Shown here: in pieces, positions 16,361 to 28,517 of the stretch | Layout of the letters: each line of letters starts with the position of its first letter | Position numbering within the stretch: position 1 is the stretch's first letter | NCBI GenBank assembly: GCA_008802785.1 | Contig: VUYT01000031.1 | Span: 1 to 64,000 of the forward strand | DNA: 64,000 nucleotides | Source: Symmetrospora coprosmae | Taxonomy: Eukaryota > Basidiomycota > Cystobasidiomycetes > Symmetrosporaceae | Direction: 5' to 3' | Notes under the pieces: model-generated | Seen by the model: only the letters and a program-made list of their open reading frames with translations | What the model was told of the DNA's origin: nothing | The model's database searches: none | Translations under genes and position numbers: made by a program

Positions 16361-19069
16361 ATGTCCGGCGAGAACACGGTAACGCACGTCATGCAGTCAG
16401 TCTAAGCACGCCGGTACATAGGCATGTAGGGGACAGCAGAGACAATGATGGTGCTGACGCTCCGCTGTACATTGTCTGCGTACCTCTACTGTCCCTTCCT
16501 GTCTGCCCCACCTCACCACTCTGCCTGCCCCGCCCATTTGCTCGGCGCGGCCGGACGCAGCGAGATCGCAAAGCGGACCAATGGCCTCCTCGACCACTAC
16601 AAGAAGCCGCACGTCAACACTGCATCGTACCAGGAGCTGTACAAGGAGTCCATCACCAAGCCAGACGAGTTCTTCGACCGTATGGCCAAGGAGCACCTCT
16701 CCTTCGACCGCCCGTACAAGACCATTCTCCACGGCGGCTTCAAGGACGGAGACATTGCCTGGTTCCCCGAAGGAGGTGCGTGCGGCTGCGCTACAAGCGG
16801 CTAAGGCATCGACAAGCTCGGCTCATACCGATGTCTCCACTTACTGCCCGCAGGCCTGAACGCATCCTACAACTGTGTTGACCGATGGGCTTACAAGCAC
16901 CCAGACAAGGTAGGCTGTCTTGGAAGCATATGGCCATTCTTGCTTCCTCCGCTGACTTTCTGCCATCACCTCACACAGACCGCCATCATCTGGGAGGCCG
17001 ACGAGCCAGGCACGCACGTCGAGCTCACCTACAACCAGCTCCTACAGGAGGTCTGTAGGGTGGCGAATGTGCTCAAGTCCATGGGCGTGAAGAAGGGAGA
17101 TGCCGTTGCCATCTACCTGCCGATGGTTCCCGAGGCCGCCGTTGCGTTCCTCGCATGCGCCAGGCTCGGAGCCGTTCACTCCGTCGTTTTCGCTGGCTTC
17201 TCTTCGGAGTCTCTGCGCGACCGAGTGAACGACTGCAAGGCTCGCGTGCTTATCACCACCGACGAGGCCAAGCGTGGTGGAAAGACCATCTCGACCAAGA
17301 CGATTGTCGATGCTGCCTTGAAGGAGTGCCCCGGCACCGAGCATGTTCTCGTCCTGCGGAGAACTGGAGCCGATGTCCCCATGACCAAGGGAAGGGACGT
17401 GTGGTGGCACGAGGAGTGCGCCAAGGTGTCACCCTACTGCCCGTACGAAATCGTCAGCTCCGAGCATCCTCTCTTCATTCTCTACACCTCTGGATCGACT
17501 GGAAAGCCCAAGGGTATCGTTCACACGACGGCCGGCTACCTGCTTGGAGCTGCCATGACGCTCAAATACGTCTTCGATGTCCACCCGGATGATCGCTTCG
17601 CCTGCATGGCAGACATCGGATGGATCACGGGCCACACGTGAGTTCCTACAACATCCTTGAGCGCAGCTCTCGTTGGCTGATGCTAATTCTGTTTGATCGC
17701 CCTTAGCTACATCATCTATGGCCCGCTCATGAACGGTGTTACCACGACCATCTTCGAGAGTACTCCAGTTTACCCGACCCCGAGCCGTTACTGGGAATCG
17801 GTTGCCAAGCACAAGATCACGCAATTCTACACTGCTCCGACTGCCATCCGCCTCCTCCGCAGACTGGGCGAGGAGCACACCAAGGGCCACGACCTTTCGA
17901 CGCTGAGGACCATCGGATCTGTCGGAGAGCCCATCAACCCCGAGGCTTGGAACTGGTACCACGAGCACGTCGGTCAGGGAGAATGCGCAGTTGTGGACAC
18001 GTAGGTCACGGCCACCTGTTTCATGTGAGCCGCAGATTGGTCTGACCGGTCAACGTGCGTTCACCAGATACTGGCAGACCGAGACCGGCTCCATCATCAT
18101 CACGCCGTTGCCCGGAGCCACAAAGACCAAGCCTGGAGCAGCTACGCTGCCTTTCTTCGGCATCGAGCCAATCCTCCTTGACCCGGTTTCAGGCGAGGAG
18201 CTGAAGGGCAATGACCAGGAAGGTGTTCTGGCCATCAAGCGCCCTTGGCCATCCATTGCCAGGACTGTCCTTGGCGACCACGCTCGCTACCTCGACACCT
18301 ACATGGCTCCTTACAAAGGCTTCTACTTCACCGGAGATGGAGCTGGCCGAGACAGCGATGGCTACATCTGGATTCGAGGACGTGTTGACGATGTCATCAA
18401 CGTTTCGGGTCACCGCCTCTCAACAGCCGAGGTCGAGGCAGCTCTCGTTCAGCACCCTGGAGTCGCCGAGACCGCTGTCATTGGCATTAATGACGAGATG
18501 ACTGGACAGGCGATCTTTGCATTGTGAGCCTGTCTCACAAGGCAGCCAATCTGTTCCCGGTCTGACGCCTTGTCCTTCGTAGCGTCTGCCTCAAGCCGGA
18601 TTTCAAGCACGAGGAGGGCAACGATGCCACGCTCGTCAAGGAGCTTACCCTGCAGGTCCGCAAGAACATCGGCCCGTTCGCAGCACCCAAGAAGATTCTC
18701 ATCGTCCCGGACCTGCCAAAGACGCGTTCTGGTGAGTTTCTTCATGCCTGATCGACTGCCTCGCTCAGCCCCGCTGACCTTCTTACATTACAGGCAAGAT
18801 CATCAGACGCGCGATGCGCAAGGTGAGTCTCTTGCGTTGGATGCTCTTCGGCTCCCAGGTGGCTGATATCCATCTGCACGACACTACAGATCGCGGCCGG
18901 CGAGGAGGATCAGCTGGGCGACATGTCGACGTGTGCCGTAAGTGCGAGATATGCAGATCTCGCGGATGCGTCCCATGACGCGGCTGACGAGATCGTTGGC
19001 GCCTTTGTGCAGAACGAGGAGATTCTCGAAGTCCTGATCAAGAAGGTCAAGGCGACACCAGCCAAGTGA
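16361..19069 (+). CDS. ACS1: Acetyl-CoA synthetase
   Basis: AMP-forming enzyme converting acetate, ATP and CoA to acetyl-CoA for carbon metabolism and histone acetylation. Motifs seen: [11 protein letters not shown], the AMP-binding loop [46 protein letters not shown], the hinge region [19 protein letters not shown] and the catalytic-lysine motif [11 protein letters not shown]. About nine introns. The first exon is only 18 bp (MSGENT, 16361-16378), with the acceptor of intron 1 near 16560-16564 uncertain by a few bases. The lysine motif sits alone on a 29-bp exon (18794-18822). The C-terminus ends in VKATPAK. The length is about that of the fungal family. The gene is followed on the same strand by an oxidoreductase. 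Confidence 0.95.
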
Positions 19070-19451
19070 ACAGCTCAAAGGAACTTTCGTGCCATGTAGC
19101 AGCCTTGGCTCGTCGTAACTCCGTGTACACAAGGGCTTCTGTGGCTCTGATGAGTAATGGACCCTTGATTCCATCGTCTCTCAAGCAGTCGCGTCTGTGT
19201 CATCGTCCATGAGCCTGCGTGCTTGCGCCGAGCCTCGCGGTAACCGGCTCTCACCGGCCTCCGGCTTCTGCGCGACCGAATCCCGATCAGGGCCCTTATG
19301 TCGCGTGCGTTTGTACAGGTGCTTGGGAGCTGCTCCGCTTGACTTCGTTCGCTACAGCAGCAGTCCCAGAGTCTCTGCTTCCGTCTTTGCCATCAGTCTT
19401 CTGCCTGCACGTCCCCCAGCCCCCATAACCATCCCGCCCGACACATCAAGT
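19070..19451. other. Intergenic, promoter of MDR reductase
   Basis: No gene seen; small overlapping frames lack motifs. Pyrimidine-rich DNA (about 19377-19440) precedes the next start codon. Confidence 0.45.
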
Positions 19452-20929
19452 ATGGTACAATACAGCCGGATAGTCCTTGCAGAGCGACCGAAGGCCGGCA
19501 TAGAAGAGAAGCATTTCAGGAAGGAGACCGCAACTCTCCCAGATGTGTCGTCGCTCAAGCCGAACGAGGTCATTGTGCAGGTCCAGCACCTCAGCTTGGA
19601 TCCAGGTGCGAAGTCGGAACGATCCATCATGCAAGATGCAAGGCTGACATGTAGCGATTTCCAGCCATGCGCGGATGGCTCAACGATTCGGTACGCGCCA
19701 TGGTCTATTGTCAAAAGCCTAAGATCGAGATACTAATGGTGGCCATCCTTTACCCCCAACAGCGAAGTTATATCAAGCCTGTGAGTCCTCTTCTGCGTGC
19801 ACGTCTCCGCTCTTCAGCTGACACTGACAGCTCAATAGGTCGCAATCGGTGAGACGATGCGAGCCGGCGGACTGGGTACGGTCATCGGTGTCGGATCGAG
19901 TGTCAAGAGCCTGAAGCGCGGAGACGTCGTCGAGGGCACCCTGGGCTGGACGGAATATGCCATCGTCCAGGAGCAGCACCTCACCAAGCGCGTCGCGCCT
20001 CGAGGAGCCAGCATCACCGACTACCTTGGCGTTCTCGGCATGCCTGGTCAGACTGCGTACTGGGGCATCTTGGATGTCGGCAAGATCAAGAAGGGAGACA
20101 ACGTGCTGGTATCTGGAGCCGCTGGTGCTGTTGGGAGCGTCGTGAGTGTAGACTCAGCTGGCAGGTCGCTGGGCAGTTCCCCGGACCGCAGCTGAAGTCA
20201 TCTCCCTCGCTACAGGTTTGTCAAATTGCGAAATTGTATGGTTGCAAGGTCACCGGACTCGCCGGCGGTCCAGACAAGTGCAAGTGGCTTGAGCAGGAGC
20301 TCGGTATCAAGGCCATCGACTACAAAGCGGATAACTTCGTGGCCGAAGTCAAGAAGCAAGGCTACTTCAACGTCTACTTCGACAATGTCGGCCCTCCGAC
20401 ACTCTCCCTCGTACTCACGCGTCTTGCTCCGCACGCTCGACTGGTCATCTGCGGAGCCATTGCGCAGTACAATAGCGCGAAGCCCCTTCCGCTGGACGGG
20501 TACCTGAACATCATCTCACAGCGCGCTGTCGTCCAGGGCTTCATCGTCTTCGACTACGCTGAGCGATACCGAGAGGCTGAGGAGCAGATGGCCAAGTGGA
20601 TCGCCGAAGGGACCCTGAAGCGCAAAGAGACTGTTGCGTAAGTACTATGATCCAAATGGCGACCGGAGACTAGCTGGAAGGCTACGGTTGTTCCAGCTAG
20701 TCTCCGGGCGCGCAACATGATTCCGAGGACTTTGCTAATCGTGCTGCTGTCTCGATTCACAGCTATGGCCTCGATTCATGCGTGAAGGGACTGCAGGGTT
20801 TGTACCAGGTGAGTGCAAACACAGATCGAGCGGCTGTGTGCTTCAACTGAACGACGTCACTCTATACAGGGAGCAAACACGGGCAAGATGATCGTGACGC
20901 TCGAGAAGCCTACTAAGGCACATCTGTAG
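19452..20929 (+). CDS. MDR-family NADP-dependent alkenal/enone reductase
   Basis: Zinc-independent medium-chain reductase of the prostaglandin/leukotriene B4 dehydrogenase type, expected to reduce C=C bonds of enals and enones with NADPH. Seen: LSLDPAMRGWLND (family hallmark, created by splicing near 19607-19664), AIGETMRAGGLGTVIGVGSS, GMPGQTAYWGILDVGKIK, the Rossmann motif VLVSGAAGAVGSVVCQIAK, FDNVGPPTLSLVL, and ARLVICGAIAQYN. No zinc ligands of classical ADH are seen. About six introns; the one at 20638-20762 contains a perfect hairpin (listed separately). The C-terminus ends in TLEKPTKAHL. The physiological substrate cannot be read from sequence; proximity to acetyl-CoA synthetase is not evidence of a pathway. 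Confidence 0.88.
20663..20707. repeat. Perfect 17-bp inverted repeat in an intron
   Basis: CCGGAGACTAGCTGGAA at 20663-20679 is followed by an 11-nt spacer and its exact reverse complement at 20691-20707. It lies wholly inside the intron 20638-20762 of the reductase gene, so RNA folding would shorten the distance between the donor and acceptor. No flanking target duplication is visible. Confidence 0.9.
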
Positions 20930-21404
20930 ACATAGCACGACTTCTGCTGTATCGCCACCTTGTTCCTCGTCACGCCTGCAATTTCCTGCAACACTGCTTC
21001 CCTAGTTTCATGAGATTCTCACCGCTTGACCCCGGCCGAACATTCTCGCCCCTATAGGACAGCGCCCACTGCACGCAAGTCTCTAGGCAGCTCGCGCTTC
21101 CCGCTTGTTCTAACTAATGAACCATACGGTGACGTCATTATAGTCGATACGCAAGCTACGGCTGGTATGTGGGACGCGTTCGTAGCCCCAGCACGATGGT
21201 AATCCGCCTGACGCATTCGATAAACGCGTTCGTCGCTATTTGACCGCCTACTCCCATACACACGCGCTCCCGTATCTGGCTACACATATACCTTTCTCCA
21301 CTGAAATCCCCTTTCTCTGTAGCTCGATGCTCAGCCTCGTGGACTGAGGCCTTCCCCGCCTTTGAAGGCATTGCCGCCCAAAGCCGAAACTTGAAGCCGA
21401 ACAC
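20930..21404. other. Convergent intergenic region with one CRE-like site
   Basis: This interval lies between two gene 3' ends. It contains the palindrome TGACGTCA at 21130-21137, the canonical ATF/CREB site. Since no promoter is expected here the site is probably chance. No gene is seen. Confidence 0.4.
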
Positions 21405-23424
21405 TTAACGAGAATACCTGAAGCCAGGGTAGTTCTCGATCAGGAACTGCGGGTCCTCATCTGCTTTCTTGTTCAGTTTCTTTAGGTGACGGTCCAAAAA
21501 CAAGATGATGACGATGGCCACGAGCTGTAAAGCAGCAGTGAACCAAAGACCAACGTCGTAGGTTGGATAGTCCGCTTCCCTATACGTTACCGAAGCCAAA
21601 ATTCCACCAACGCCCCCGAAGCTGACTGTTTCGTTAGGTAAGACCATTGGCAGAAGGAGTCAGTCACTTCTGGAAGCGGTGGCGGCGATAGAAACGCACC
21701 CATCAGGACCGATGTTATGGACCGCTTGGAGTGCATTCTGACTTGCGCCTGACCATATGATAGGAAGGCTATGCAGGAGATCAAGAAGTAAGCTCCGGCG
21801 CATATTCTCGGTAAGGGTGGCGAAGCCCCACCTGGACCATTGGCTTGACCGCCAGAGATGATTAAGAAGGCACCAAAGTACTTGACTCCAGCCTTCGGAG
21901 CGTATGCAACAATCATGAGTCCAACGAATGTTACCAGACTGTTGATGAGCATGTAGCGAGCCCGGTTTTGCTGTCGGTCGGACAGGGTGGCGGAAATGAG
22001 GGTCTGATATGCACACGGGATAGCGTCAGCGCTCGATCCAGCCCAGAGCAGGATGTGTACACTTGCAAAGATCGCTGCGCAGATATATGGAGGGCACGAG
22101 AGGCTCAGCGACATCTTCACGTCGTAGCCTTGACCGTTGAGGATGACCGGCAGGAAGTAGGAGAGTGCATAGGACGGGGTAGTGGCGGTGAGGAAGAGGA
22201 AGGCGTAGCTCCAGATTTTCCAGTCCTTCAGGGGCTTTGACAGTGAAGCCAAGGTGATCTTGTCTGCCACAGCATCTCCTCGATCCCTGTTGACCCTATC
22301 GATGACGAAAGCCTTCTGCTCCTCGGTCAAAAACTTGGACTGCTCCGGGACGTCGATGAGGACAATGAAGGCGATCAAGCCCAGGCCAATAGTAGCAGCC
22401 CCGTAGATGATGAAGAGCCATCGCCATGAAGGTATGCCGTGTGTTCCGCCAAGCGTTAGAATTCCGTAACCCATCTGCATGTACTTCGCACGTTAGCAAT
22501 CGTTTCTGAGAACGTAGAACATTGATACCAGTACTGACAACGTAGGCAAGTCCTGCGAGGCCAATACTGGTGAGGTAGAAGATCGCAAGTCGTGTTTGCA
22601 TCTCCCGTCGGGTGTACCAAGTCGAGATGAGGAAAGCAGCTGCCTGAGCGATCGAAACCGACGATGTACGTTTCAGAGTGGAGTGGACCGAAACGAAGGG
22701 ATGCTGTGTACTCACGGGGAAGAATCCTGCTTCAGTCGCTCCGAGGAGTACGCGGAGGACTACGAGCTGTTGCCAGTTCTTGACGTAGCCCATGCCTTGG
22801 ATATGCAGGAGTGTGAGTGAAAGCTTAGAGTTGCCTAGAGTCTGATATGCGTGTCTCACCCAACGTTACAGCGCCGAACGACACCACAATGCAGGAAATC
22901 CAGATCCTGGCTCCGAGCTTGGCGAGTACCAGCATCGACGGGAGTTCCTAATCGCGGCACAGCGGAAGTCAGCTTTCGCCAAGTGTATAGAGACTATGCA
23001 CTGCGTACCATCAGGATGTAAGGCGGGAAAAAGGCTAAAAGAGCAATTGAGAAGCGTTCTCCTATACCGAGGCGGAGTGCAACGTTCATCCCGAGTGTCC
23101 TGGCCGCTCCCAGGTTGGATCGCTGTCCGACAAGGCGCAATCTCACTCAGCGCGCTGGAGATTAGGCAGTCCTGACGTGACGGGTGTACTCACATCGATA
23201 AGGCAGACTGAGTAGCATAGTCCGAGAATGATGAGCAGTCGAAGATCGATCTTGAGAATCGTCCGTCTCTGGAAAGCGGCATCGTAGACCCGGTCCTCGG
23301 ACGCGGGCTGACTCTCGACGTCCGAAGCCTTCGTACCCTCGACGTGCTGCACATCCAGCTTCTCGTCGTCTTGCAGGTGGCTTTCGGTCCGGGTGTGCGG
23401 GGCAAGGTGTTGTGGCGCCTCCAT
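21405..23424 (-). CDS. MFS transporter, allantoate-permease type
   Basis: Plasma-membrane anion:cation symporter of the Dal5/Tna1 (ACS) family of fungal MFS, which takes up organic anions such as allantoate, nicotinate or related carboxylates. Seen: a hydrophilic N-terminus (MEAPQHLAPHTRTESHLQDD), TM1 LRLLIILGLCYSVCLID, then DRSNLGAARTLGMN (family signature, reached across an intron), ELPSMLVLAKLGARIWI, LGATEAGFFP, a membrane loop with IDVPEQSKFLTEEQKAFVIDR, and late TM segments YFLPVILNGQGYDV and VAIVIILFLDRHL. The C-terminus ENYPGFRYSR is typical. About eight introns. Start ATG 23424. The substrate is not predictable. I see no break in the frame after splicing. Confidence 0.85.
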
Positions 23425-24100
23425 GTTGAACTGGAATGGGGAAAAGACGGGGATGAAGAGGGGAGAGGAGAGGAGAGTAGAATGGATTCATGGAGCCCAT
23501 CGAGGCTGCTATCACCACAGCCTGTCAGTTAAATGCCTTTCCCAGAGAAATGGGCGTTATATGCATCGATCAAGCCAAGACGGAAACAGACGCGTGTTCC
23601 CGTTCCGTCCGGCAACTCCGCTCACTGACAAAGCCGGAACTCTTCCGAATGCCAAGGGTTTCTAGACATAAGCCGGGTACCTTCTTCTCGTAAGGTAATC
23701 GGAACCTGCTTCTTCACGCTGCTTACTTCTTGTGGTTCAGGTGCGGAGAGCTGGCTTCTCCGCGTTTGCGGCGAGGCACCCTCGACGCGCTCCAGCTGAG
23801 GGCGGCTGTAACTGAATCTCGAGACTCCAGAGCATTGCTCACTTTAAAATTCATCTTTCTTAGTGCTCGCAAGCCCCGATCCTTCACACGTAGTACCGCA
23901 TTGCATTGCAAGCAGGAACAACAAGGTATACCAAGGTGGTCATCCGCGCCCCAGCGTGTATGGATCCGGCAGACGGGAAGACAGCGTATAGCTAGGGAGA
24001 AGAGGGGATTACGAGAATGCCAAATGTATTGAAGGAGTCCCGTGTGTATGGCTCTGTTGTGGAGAAGTGGAAAAGACGATGCTGTAGGGGCGTTCGCAGA
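23425..24100. other. Intergenic, promoter of the MFS gene
   Basis: Lies upstream of the transporter and downstream of the bZIP gene. A small hairpin (7-bp stem, 23743-23763) is present. No gene is seen. Confidence 0.45.
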
Positions 24101-27100
24101 CTACGCCATCAGGCTATGAGAATTAGAGTTGAGTCCCGCCAAAAGATCGCCAAACATGTTGGGAGTGCTACCTCCGTGGTGATGCGAGAAGTTCTTGGCG
24201 GAAAAATAGTCTGCATTGGGCGCAAACAGCCTGGCATCGATGGCGGGTGAAGGAGTAGGAGGTGCGCTTGCCGGGCGCACGGGAATATCGTTAAGGGAGA
24301 GACCGAAAGTGTTGGGCAGCGCTGGTGACATTGTTGGCGGGCCCGCACCAGGCGTCGACATGCCTGGGAATCGCCCCATGCTGTCTCCAAACAGATCCGC
24401 AAAGTTCGGCGTCGAGAGCCCAAAGCGAGCACCTGCAGATCCCGGTCTGTTGATGCTTGCTCCATCAATCGTGAAGGACGATGGGGTCGGCGCCAGGACA
24501 GGGACCTGCGGCCTGAGAGACGATGTCGACAGGTTGATGCTCGCAGGCGGCGCCATGGCACGGTTGCCAGGGGTGCTGCCGGTTTTGACCATGACCGGCG
24601 CAGCTCCAGGCTCGCTTGGCTGGCGTGCGGTAACAAGCGGTCCCGATGGTGCAGGGGTGGGCGCCTGACTGTGCATGGAAGCAGGCGTAGCGGCAGACCC
24701 TTCGGGCGACCCGGAAGCTAGGGTTGAAGCCATGGGAATCGGCGCCGTGGGCCGCTGTGGCTGCTGCAGATGAGCGACGGGTGCTGCTTGAGCCTGCATC
24801 TGCTGAGCTGCATGGTGCTGGGGCAGAAGGTGCTGAATGTGCGGGGGCGGTGGAGGAGGAACGCCGCTTGCGGACAGCAGGGAGGCAATGCCCTGCGCAT
24901 TGGCGCTTTGCATATGAGCGTGTGCAGGATGACGGAGGTCCTGTGCTCCAGCCGGACCTTCTCGAGCTAGCCAGTCTCCAATGTTCGGGCAGCCGCATCG
25001 CTCATGGAAGGAGAGGGTATGTCGGAGGGCGAACATCTCCTTCCGCAGCTGATCAATCTCGCTAGTCAGGTGCTGATTCTGATTCTGCAGGTGCGCAGCG
25101 TGAGCTTCAAGATTGCCGATCCACTCTTTCTTCTTTTGACGTGAACGGCAGGCAGCTACAGATCGGAAGAGAGACTTTGTCAGTGTCGAATAGCTTGGGC
25201 CACGGAAGCTGGCAAAGCAGACGCACCCTGCCTGTTGCGCTCCAAGAACGCTTTGCGCTTCCTCTCTTCCCCTTCCTCGCCCTCGCCAAAATCTTCGTCC
25301 GGGTTCATCCCATCTGCCTCCATGTCGGGTTCGGGCTCGGGCGGAGCGAGGCTTGCCTTCCTATTATCCTCCTTCTTGCCTCCCTTCTTGCTTGCAACGG
25401 TGGCAGACCCTGCTCTGCGTGACTGACTTGCATCCGCCGCATCCCTGCCGTCGTTCTCCGCCTTTGCTGCTTCTGCGGCTTTGCCTCTTGTCCTGCCACC
25501 TTTGGCTTTGTTAGACGAGGGCTGGTTAGACGGCGCCCGGCCGTTCGCATATGGAATAGCCTGCATCTTCAGTTGAGGGGCACCACCATCGACCGAAGCT
25601 GAAGCTGGTGGAGCAGTCGATCCAGGGGCAGCTGCTGCGGGCGGCTGAGCAGATGCTTGGGCTGGTGGTTGACCCTGCTGCTGCTGCATCTGCTGCTGAA
25701 CTTGCGCAGCAGTCTTCGCAGGCAGGATGATGGGTGCCGGTTGCGCCTGCGCCTGGTGTGGCGGCCGGGGCTGATTTTGCATCTGATGTTGCACATGCGG
25801 ATGCATCGGCGCCTGGCCGGGCACAGGAAGGCCAGAGACACCAGCGGGTAGCAGATGACTCTGGAGAGGTGCAGCAGGGGCACCGAGATTGGGGTTGGAT
25901 GAGAAGCCACTGTATGCGAAAGCCGGACGCGTGGCGGACGGAGGCACTACCGATGTAGCTGAGCGTCCGAACATCGAAGGTAGAGGCTGAGGTGCACTCT
26001 GCGTGAGCTGATAGCCTGGAACCGTCGCGTTGGCCGTACTGGACGCGGCTGGCGCATGAGCCCCGTGTGCAGACACCACCGGCACGTGAATCTCGCTGGG
26101 CTGCAAGGAGCGCCCGAGCTTTGCAGCTTCTAGCTGCTCCATGGGCTGGCTGTCTTTCCGCCCTGGCCGCGACGGGAGAATTGCACTCTGGATGTTGGGC
26201 GTGGGCACCATGCTGGATGCAGGCGAACCAGTTTCTGGCGAGGGTCCACCCACGGCTGGCGAGCTGCCGTTCAGACCAAGTTCAGAAGAGGACGCTGAAG
26301 AGTCGTGGTAGGTGTCGAATTTTGGCCGTTTCCAGGAGGGCGCAAAGCTGGCTGGAACGCTGGCGTGGAGAGAGCCGTTGCCTGCTCCATTGTCCCCTCC
26401 GTTGTTTGCCGACGGACCGCCTGCGTTACTGCCCTCTGGCAGGGATCGCTTGAGCGAGGTACGAAGAGGATTCCCTCCTTCTGCTCTCAAGAGCCCCTGC
26501 TGCTCCTCGTCGATCTCCTCCTGCTTGACGGCAGCAGCCCGTTCCGTCCCCTGGTCTTTCGAGGGTCGGCGAGCCGCCCCTGCAGAGACGCTAGGACCAG
26601 GTCCCGCAAGGGTGTCGGCTTTTGGGAAGAAGCTGAGCTCAAAGGGATTGAGCTCTTTGGAAGGCGAGTAGGTCTTGGGCGATGTCTTTGACTGCGAGAG
26701 TGACGCCCAAAAAGGTGATCCGAAGGCAGTGCCAGGGGTCACATTGCCGTTGGGCGTGGTTCCAAATGTAAGCCACCGAGACGGCGTGTCGTGACCCCCA
26801 GCTCCTGCAGAAGGCAGACCGGATGAGATGGGGTGCGATCCGCTTGGTGTCGACCCGTTCAGAAAAGAGAGGTCTGCGCCTGAGAGAGGGTTTTTTTTGA
26901 AGGGGCATCGTATGTGGGATAAGCAGTCAGCATGCAGTACTGGCTGCGCAGGCGATGCTGATTGTGGTACGGTAGTCGTCGAAGGGAGTGTGTCCTTCCA
27001 CGCCGTCCGGATCAAGCCGTTGCCATGCTCGCCACGACCTCGGAGGCATGCAGCAGCCGACGGCCTTTCAGCGGTGCGCGCAGTGCACGTTTGCAGTCGC

Positions 27101-27376
27101 AGACATGAGCGCAAGCGCAACACCTTTTCGACATGCAATGACTGCACGCATTCCGGCTGCCGAGGCCCTACTTGCTGTTGCCCTTGTGGCTGCTGCAGAG
27201 CGGTCGCTGCCGACCGAGGCGGCAGGCTGCGCTTCGCCCAAACGGGGAACGGCCAGGACGAGCAGGTTGAACGTCCGTGACCAGCGACAGTCCCGGGATG
27301 AAGGGTCAGGATGGACGGTGCAAGAGCATGGATACTCACCTCTAGGAGGCATCTCTACTGTTCTGCCTGGATCCAT
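24101..27376 (-). CDS. Stress-type ATF/CREB bZIP transcription factor (Atf1-like)
   Basis: Nuclear transcription factor of the Atf1/Aca1 family, which binds CRE sites downstream of a stress MAP kinase. Seen: N-terminal LTFGTTPNGNVTPG and FGSPFWASLSQSK, the conserved LNPFELSFF block (about 26650-26600), long Pro/Gln/Ala-rich low-complexity regions, then the basic region ERKRKAFLERNRQ joined across intron 25226-25156 to AACRSRQKKKEWIGNLE, followed by a leucine zipper. After the zipper comes FHERCGCPNIGDW, typical of this family, and a long Pro/Ser tail to 24101. Many SP/TP sites fit MAPK control. My best start is ATG 27376 (MDPGRTVEMPPR), a short first exon spliced over a 460-bp intron (27339-26880) to GADLSFLNG; the frame fits but this exon is less certain. 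Confidence 0.85.
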
Positions 27377-28517
27377 GAGGTGGTGTGCCCTGTTCCCTCT
27401 CCACTCTCTCTCGTCCACTCCCTCTTCGGAGCCTTGGTTGTTTTCTGGGCTTGGGCTGAAAGGGCGGCTGTGTAGTAGGGTGTTACGGGCGACACGGAGG
27501 AAGACCTATTGCTCCACCTCTTCTTGACGGCTGGCCTGTATGCTATGCAGCCTGCTGATATGCGAAGTGTCTTGTGCTACTTATGGCGTGTTTGCTGCAA
27601 GGGAGAGAGAGCGAGCGCGAGGGCCGCCGGCGCGGGTTGGACGGACCCGGCAGGCCCTGGCCATGTGGGCAGGAAGAATCAGGCACGGACAGCTTAGACA
27701 AGGGCAGCAGGATTACAAAAGCGCACACGAACCGCTGTCAACCTGTGCTTAGATGCAAGTCGGTGCCTCTGTTCTCTAGTTAATACAGTCTGCTACAGAC
27801 TGTGCATATTCTGCGCTCTCCAGGTCTGCCGAAGAGGACCAACCGTCCCGGCGAGTTTCCTTCAGGGTTCCTATCACGCGCATCCCATGTGAGACATTAG
27901 AAGAGGATGGACATTGGGCTGCGTACGAGTACGCGAGCCTCCAGCAGGTCTGTGTGCAGGCCAGCAGCAGCAGTGCCGCGCAGCCACGATAGACTCAGCC
28001 TGAGGGCACTGCTGCGGGACAGAACCTGACTAAGCAAGACGCCACCGCCGTCAGAGGGCCGAGACGGGCTGGATATCCTCCCGACGTGTTTGGCTTTGTG
28101 CCCAAGCTGGCGATTGATGCTGCGGTCCGCTCGTCGCATGCTCTGCTTCAATAGCGGGAGGGTGCTGCAGTCTGGTGCCGTCCAGGTTGTGGAGATCCGT
28201 CAGAAGCAGGCCGAGAGTCGAGGTCACCGTCTTGCGGGACAGGCGGAGGCACAAAGACGCACAAGCACATGGGCAGACTGTGTTGATGCGAGATACAATA
28301 CGCTGAGCCGTGTCGCCTGTGTACCAATCTCGACGTTGTCTGGGAGTTGGGCTGACGGTTAAATGTTTCAGTATCGCGCTGACGGAGACGGTCCGAACCG
28401 TTTCGGACATGACCCATACGCCCTGCTGTGGACACGGATGCGTTTGGTCGCATTGATCTGCACCAACGAATCCATCGCTCCATGGCCCAGACGTGACCGC
28501 TCGCCGAACAAACAGCG
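27377..28517. promoter_or_regulatory. Divergent promoter region, bZIP / FRAY kinase
   Basis: About 1.1 kb without a supported gene between two divergently transcribed regulatory genes. It includes a purine-rich GAGAGAGAGCGAGCGCGAGG stretch near 27603-27622. This is the second longest gap in the window, and both flanking genes are signalling proteins, so complex regulation is plausible but not shown. Confidence 0.45.

Noticed and set aside
16361-20929. Acetyl-CoA synthetase and MDR reductase as a metabolic cluster
   Set aside because: Same strand and adjacent, but the reductase family is broad and nothing else in the region supports a shared pathway.
23743-23763. 7-bp hairpin upstream of the MFS gene
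   Set aside because: A stem this short is expected by chance in GC-rich DNA.
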